A stretch of DNA of 6,585 nucleotides, from contig JAOPZG010000585.1 in the NCBI GenBank assembly GCA_025964215.1, forward strand, positions 1 through 6,585. The letters are read 5' to 3'. Both the position numbers and the translations under genes were made by a program. This stretch comes from Conexibacter sp. GTDB lineage: Bacteria > Actinomycetota > Thermoleophilia > Solirubrobacterales > Solirubrobacteraceae. The notes under the pieces are model-generated. The model worked only from the letters and a program-made list of their open reading frames with translations. It did no database searches and was not told the DNA's origin. Position 1 is the stretch's first letter. The number at the start of each line of letters is the position of its first letter. Positions 4,529 to 6,585 of this stretch are shown piece by piece.

Positions 4529-6234
4529 TCCGCAACCTCGGGGACCTGCAGGCGCTCGAGACGTTCTTCGAGCGGTCCGAGGCCCTGTGGGCCGCCGTCC
4601 TCACGCCCGACGGCCTCGTCCTCACTGCGAGTGCCGGGCTTCGGGCGGCGATCGACGGCCCGCTGGAGCGCCGCCCGTTCTCCGCGCTGGTGTCCGCCCC
4701 GCAGCACCCGGCCTTCGATGCCCTGATGGCGCGCTCGGCGACCCAGGAGTGGGCGAGCGCCACGCTGGCCCTGCGCGTCGGGTCGACCGGTGCGGTGGCC
4801 GACCGCGTCGTGCACGTCCGGCGCAACGACGCGGGGCTGCTCGTCATCGCCGAGCCCGCCGATCGCCAGCACGAGCAGCGCCTCGTGCAGCTGATCGAGA
4901 TCAACGACGCGCTGGTCGCGACGCAGCGCGAGCTCTCCGCGCGTCAGCGCGAGCTCGAGGTGGCCCGCGACCAGGCCGAGCGCGCCGTCCGGCGCCTCCA
5001 GACGCTCGAGCAGATCACGATCGCCGCGATGGAGGACGACGGCCCCGACGCCGGGATGCTCGCCCTGCTCGAGCAGGCCTGCGAGCTGGTCGGCGGACAG
5101 CGCGGCAGCCTGCTGCTGCTCGATCCCGATCGGCGGTTCCTCACGATGGTGCACCGGCTGGGGAGCGACGCCGACGAGCTCGTCGGCTGGCAGCAGCCGG
5201 TCGACGACGGCGTGGCCGGGGCGTGCGCGCGGAACGGCAGCGCGATCATCGTCGACGACGTCGCGACCGACCCGCGGGTCAGCTCGCTCAGGAGCCCGGC
5301 GGACGCCTCGCTGGTCGTCGTGCCGCTCCGGGTCCGCGGCGCGGTCGTGGGCGTCCTGCACGTCGGCGCCGACCGACGGGCCGCGTTCGAGGACGAGCAC
5401 GTCGTCCTGCTCGCGGCGATCGGCGATCGGGCAGCGGCCGTCATCGGTCACATGCAGAACGCGCATCGCGAGCGCCGCATCGCCGAGACCTTCCAGCGCT
5501 CGCTGCTCCCCGCCACGCTGCCCGCCGGGGCGTTGGACCTCGTCTCGCACTACCAGCCGCAGGCCGACGGCTCCACCGTGGGAGGCGACTGGTACGACGC
5601 CATCACCTTCCCCGACGGCCGCGTCGGCCTGTGCATCGGCGACGTGGCCGGCAAGGGCGTGAGCGCGGCGATCATCATGGGCCAGGTCCGGAGCGCCATG
5701 CACGCCATGGCGCTCGACAACCGAGATCCCGGCGAGCTCCTCCAACGCCTGGACCCGTTCGTGCTCGGGCTGCGCACCATGGTGACGTTGTTGTACGTGC
5801 TGGCCGATCCGGTCGCCGAGACGATCGCCTACGCCAACGCCGGGCACCTGCCGCCGCTGCGCCGCGATCGCACCGGCCACGTCGAGCTGCTGGAGGAGGC
5901 GCTCTCACCGCCGCTCGGCGTGGGTCCGTGCGCACGGGACGCAGCCAGCGCCCACCTGCCCCGCGGCGCCCAGCTGATCCTCTACACCGACGGGCTGATC
6001 GAGCGCCGCAGCGAGGACCTCCGCGACTCGCTGCACTCGCTGGTCGCCCGCTGCGCCGATCCTCGCGTCCCCCCGGCCGCCATGGGCCAGCACCTCCTCG
6101 ACACGGCGACGAGGAAGCCCGGCGGGTTCGACGACGACGTCGCCATCCTCACCGCCCGCCTGCCGCTGACCGACGAGGACCCGACGCCACGTCGTCGCAG
6201 GACCGCCCTCGGTCAACGGTCGCTCCTGAGGTGA
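4525..6234 (+). CDS. PAS-like/GAF sensor protein phosphatase (SpoIIE/RsbU-type PP2C)
   Basis: A 569-residue multidomain serine phosphatase. Residues 9-112 resemble a divergent PAS domain (FERSEALWAAVLTPDGLVLT). Residues 115-160 form a charged coiled coil, and 160-310 a GAF domain (RGSLLLLDPD, IIVDDVATDPR, VVVPLRVRGAVVGVLHVG). ETFQRSLLPATLP (321-333) is the usual linker into the SpoIIE catalytic domain (about 335-547). Metal-binding motifs are intact: GGDWYDA (D355), GDVAGKGVSAA (D373), YANAGHLPP, YTDGLIER (D489) and GFDDDVAIL (D536/D537). It should dephosphorylate the STAS protein encoded two genes upstream. There is no signal peptide or transmembrane helix, so it is probably cytosolic. The start is ATG 4525, which overlaps the B12-gene stop as ATGA and implies translational coupling. 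The frame is open far upstream, but that part is the shadow of the B12 gene. The C-terminal tail from 548 is Arg-rich and likely disordered. Family call is firm; what the PAS/GAF modules sense is unknown. Confidence 0.95.
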   Translation: MIRNLGDLQALETFFERSEALWAAVLTPDGLVLTASAGLRAAIDGPLERRPFSALVSAPQHPAFDALMARSATQEWASATLALRVGSTGAVADRVVHVRRNDAGLLVIAEPADRQHEQRLVQLIEINDALVATQRELSARQRELEVARDQAERAVRRLQTLEQITIAAMEDDGPDAGMLALLEQACELVGGQRGSLLLLDPDRRFLTMVHRLGSDADELVGWQQPVDDGVAGACARNGSAIIVDDVATDPRVSSLRSPADASLVVVPLRVRGAVVGVLHVGADRRAAFEDEHVVLLAAIGDRAAAVIGHMQNAHRERRIAETFQRSLLPATLPAGALDLVSHYQPQADGSTVGGDWYDAITFPDGRVGLCIGDVAGKGVSAAIIMGQVRSAMHAMALDNRDPGELLQRLDPFVLGLRTMVTLLYVLADPVAETIAYANAGHLPPLRRDRTGHVELLEEALSPPLGVGPCARDAASAHLPRGAQLILYTDGLIERRSEDLRDSLHSLVARCADPRVPPAAMGQHLLDTATRKPGGFDDDVAILTARLPLTDEDPTPRRRRTALGQRSLLR

Positions 6235-6249
6235 CCAGTCTGACCGCAC

Positions 6250-6585
6250 GTGCTGGAGGCACGGTCGGAGGAGATCTTCTCCTTCAAGCTCGGCTCCGCC
6301 CTGAGCATGGAGAACACGATCTTGGAGATGCTCGGCGAGTTGCAGGAGAAGACCAACCGCGACGAGATCCGCGCCATGCTGGCCACCCATCAGGACGAGA
6401 CGCGCCAGCACATCGCCAACATCGAGAAGTCCTTCGAGCTGCTCGGCGAGGAGATCGACGACAGCCCGTGTCCCGCGATGCAGGGCATCGAGAAGGAGGG
6501 CAAGGCCACGTTGAAGAAGATCGACGACTCGATCATCGACGCGGGCATCCTCGCCGGCGCGATCGAGACCGAGCACCACGAGATC
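6250..6585 (+). CDS. DUF892 (YciE/YciF-type) ferritin-like protein, 5' part only
   Basis: 112 codons are visible and the frame runs off the window. The sequence is an acidic, all-helical ferritin-like protein of the DUF892 family. Recognisable parts are EEIFSFKLGSALSMENTI (7-24), HQDETRQHIANIE (47-59), LGEEIDDSPCPAMQGIEKEG (65-84) and AIETEHHEI (104-112). Candidate metal-site residues are E21, E50, H54, E106 and H109/H110, by analogy with ferritin-like folds; this is not proven. Members of this family are linked to stress responses, but their enzymatic role is unsettled. GTG 6250 is chosen because an in-frame TGA lies at 6241-6243 and the next Met is at codon 20, inside the first helix. A GAGGTG at 6228-6233 overlaps the phosphatase stop, 16 nt upstream, so the ribosome site is weak. 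It starts 15 nt after the phosphatase stop and is probably in the same transcript. Confidence 0.87.
   Translation, partial: MLEARSEEIFSFKLGSALSMENTILEMLGELQEKTNRDEIRAMLATHQDETRQHIANIEKSFELLGEEIDDSPCPAMQGIEKEGKATLKKIDDSIIDAGILAGAIETEHHEI

Noticed and set aside
4426..5880. 484-residue minus-strand frame opposite the phosphatase
   Set aside because: Antisense shadow of the GAF/PP2C gene, with no domain signal of its own.

Overview
The window is very GC-rich coding DNA with strong G/C bias at third codon positions. Gene content (manganese catalase, Fur-type regulator, SpoIIE/STAS/HATPase partner-switching proteins, DUF2294/MpsC-like protein, DUF892 ferritin-like protein) suggests a high-GC actinobacterium. 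A Thermoleophilia/Solirubrobacterales-type organism is my best guess, but this is inferred from gene content and not proven. I see no tRNA, rRNA, insertion sequence or CRISPR array.

Left block (1-2001): a manganese catalase gene reads leftward off the window edge. It is divergent from a 326-residue gene that fuses an N-terminal PerR-like Fur domain to a C-terminal O6-alkylguanine-DNA alkyltransferase (Ogt/MGMT) domain. The 71-bp divergent gap holds a 35-bp near-perfect palindrome (930-964), which overlaps the catalase Shine-Dalgarno and is the obvious operator candidate. The fusion resembles E. coli Ada in logic (regulator plus alkyltransferase), with a Fur domain where Ada has an AraC domain. 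It is the most unusual item here.

Middle block (1999-3328): an RsbW/SpoIIAB-like ATPase lies on the minus strand, convergent with the fusion gene. A 487-bp stretch without a convincing gene follows, holding a 14-bp-stem hairpin and small palindromes. Then comes a DUF2294/MpsC-like gene on the plus strand.

Right block (3329-6585): a 163-bp leader with overlapping inverted repeats and phased GGCGCT repeats precedes a tight plus-strand cluster. It encodes a STAS anti-sigma-factor antagonist, a free-standing cobalamin-binding protein with the CarH-type W-x9-E-H signature, a PAS-like/coiled-coil/GAF/SpoIIE PP2C phosphatase (ATGA overlap with the B12 gene), and the start of a DUF892 ferritin-like gene that runs off the window.

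Working model (inference): the phosphatase dephosphorylates the STAS protein, which then sequesters the HATPase anti-sigma kinase and frees a sigma factor not present here. The B12 protein is the candidate sensory input, possibly light. Outputs may include the peroxide and iron defence proteins at the two ends. The Fur-alkyltransferase fusion would give a second, peroxide/alkylation-responsive control over the catalase.
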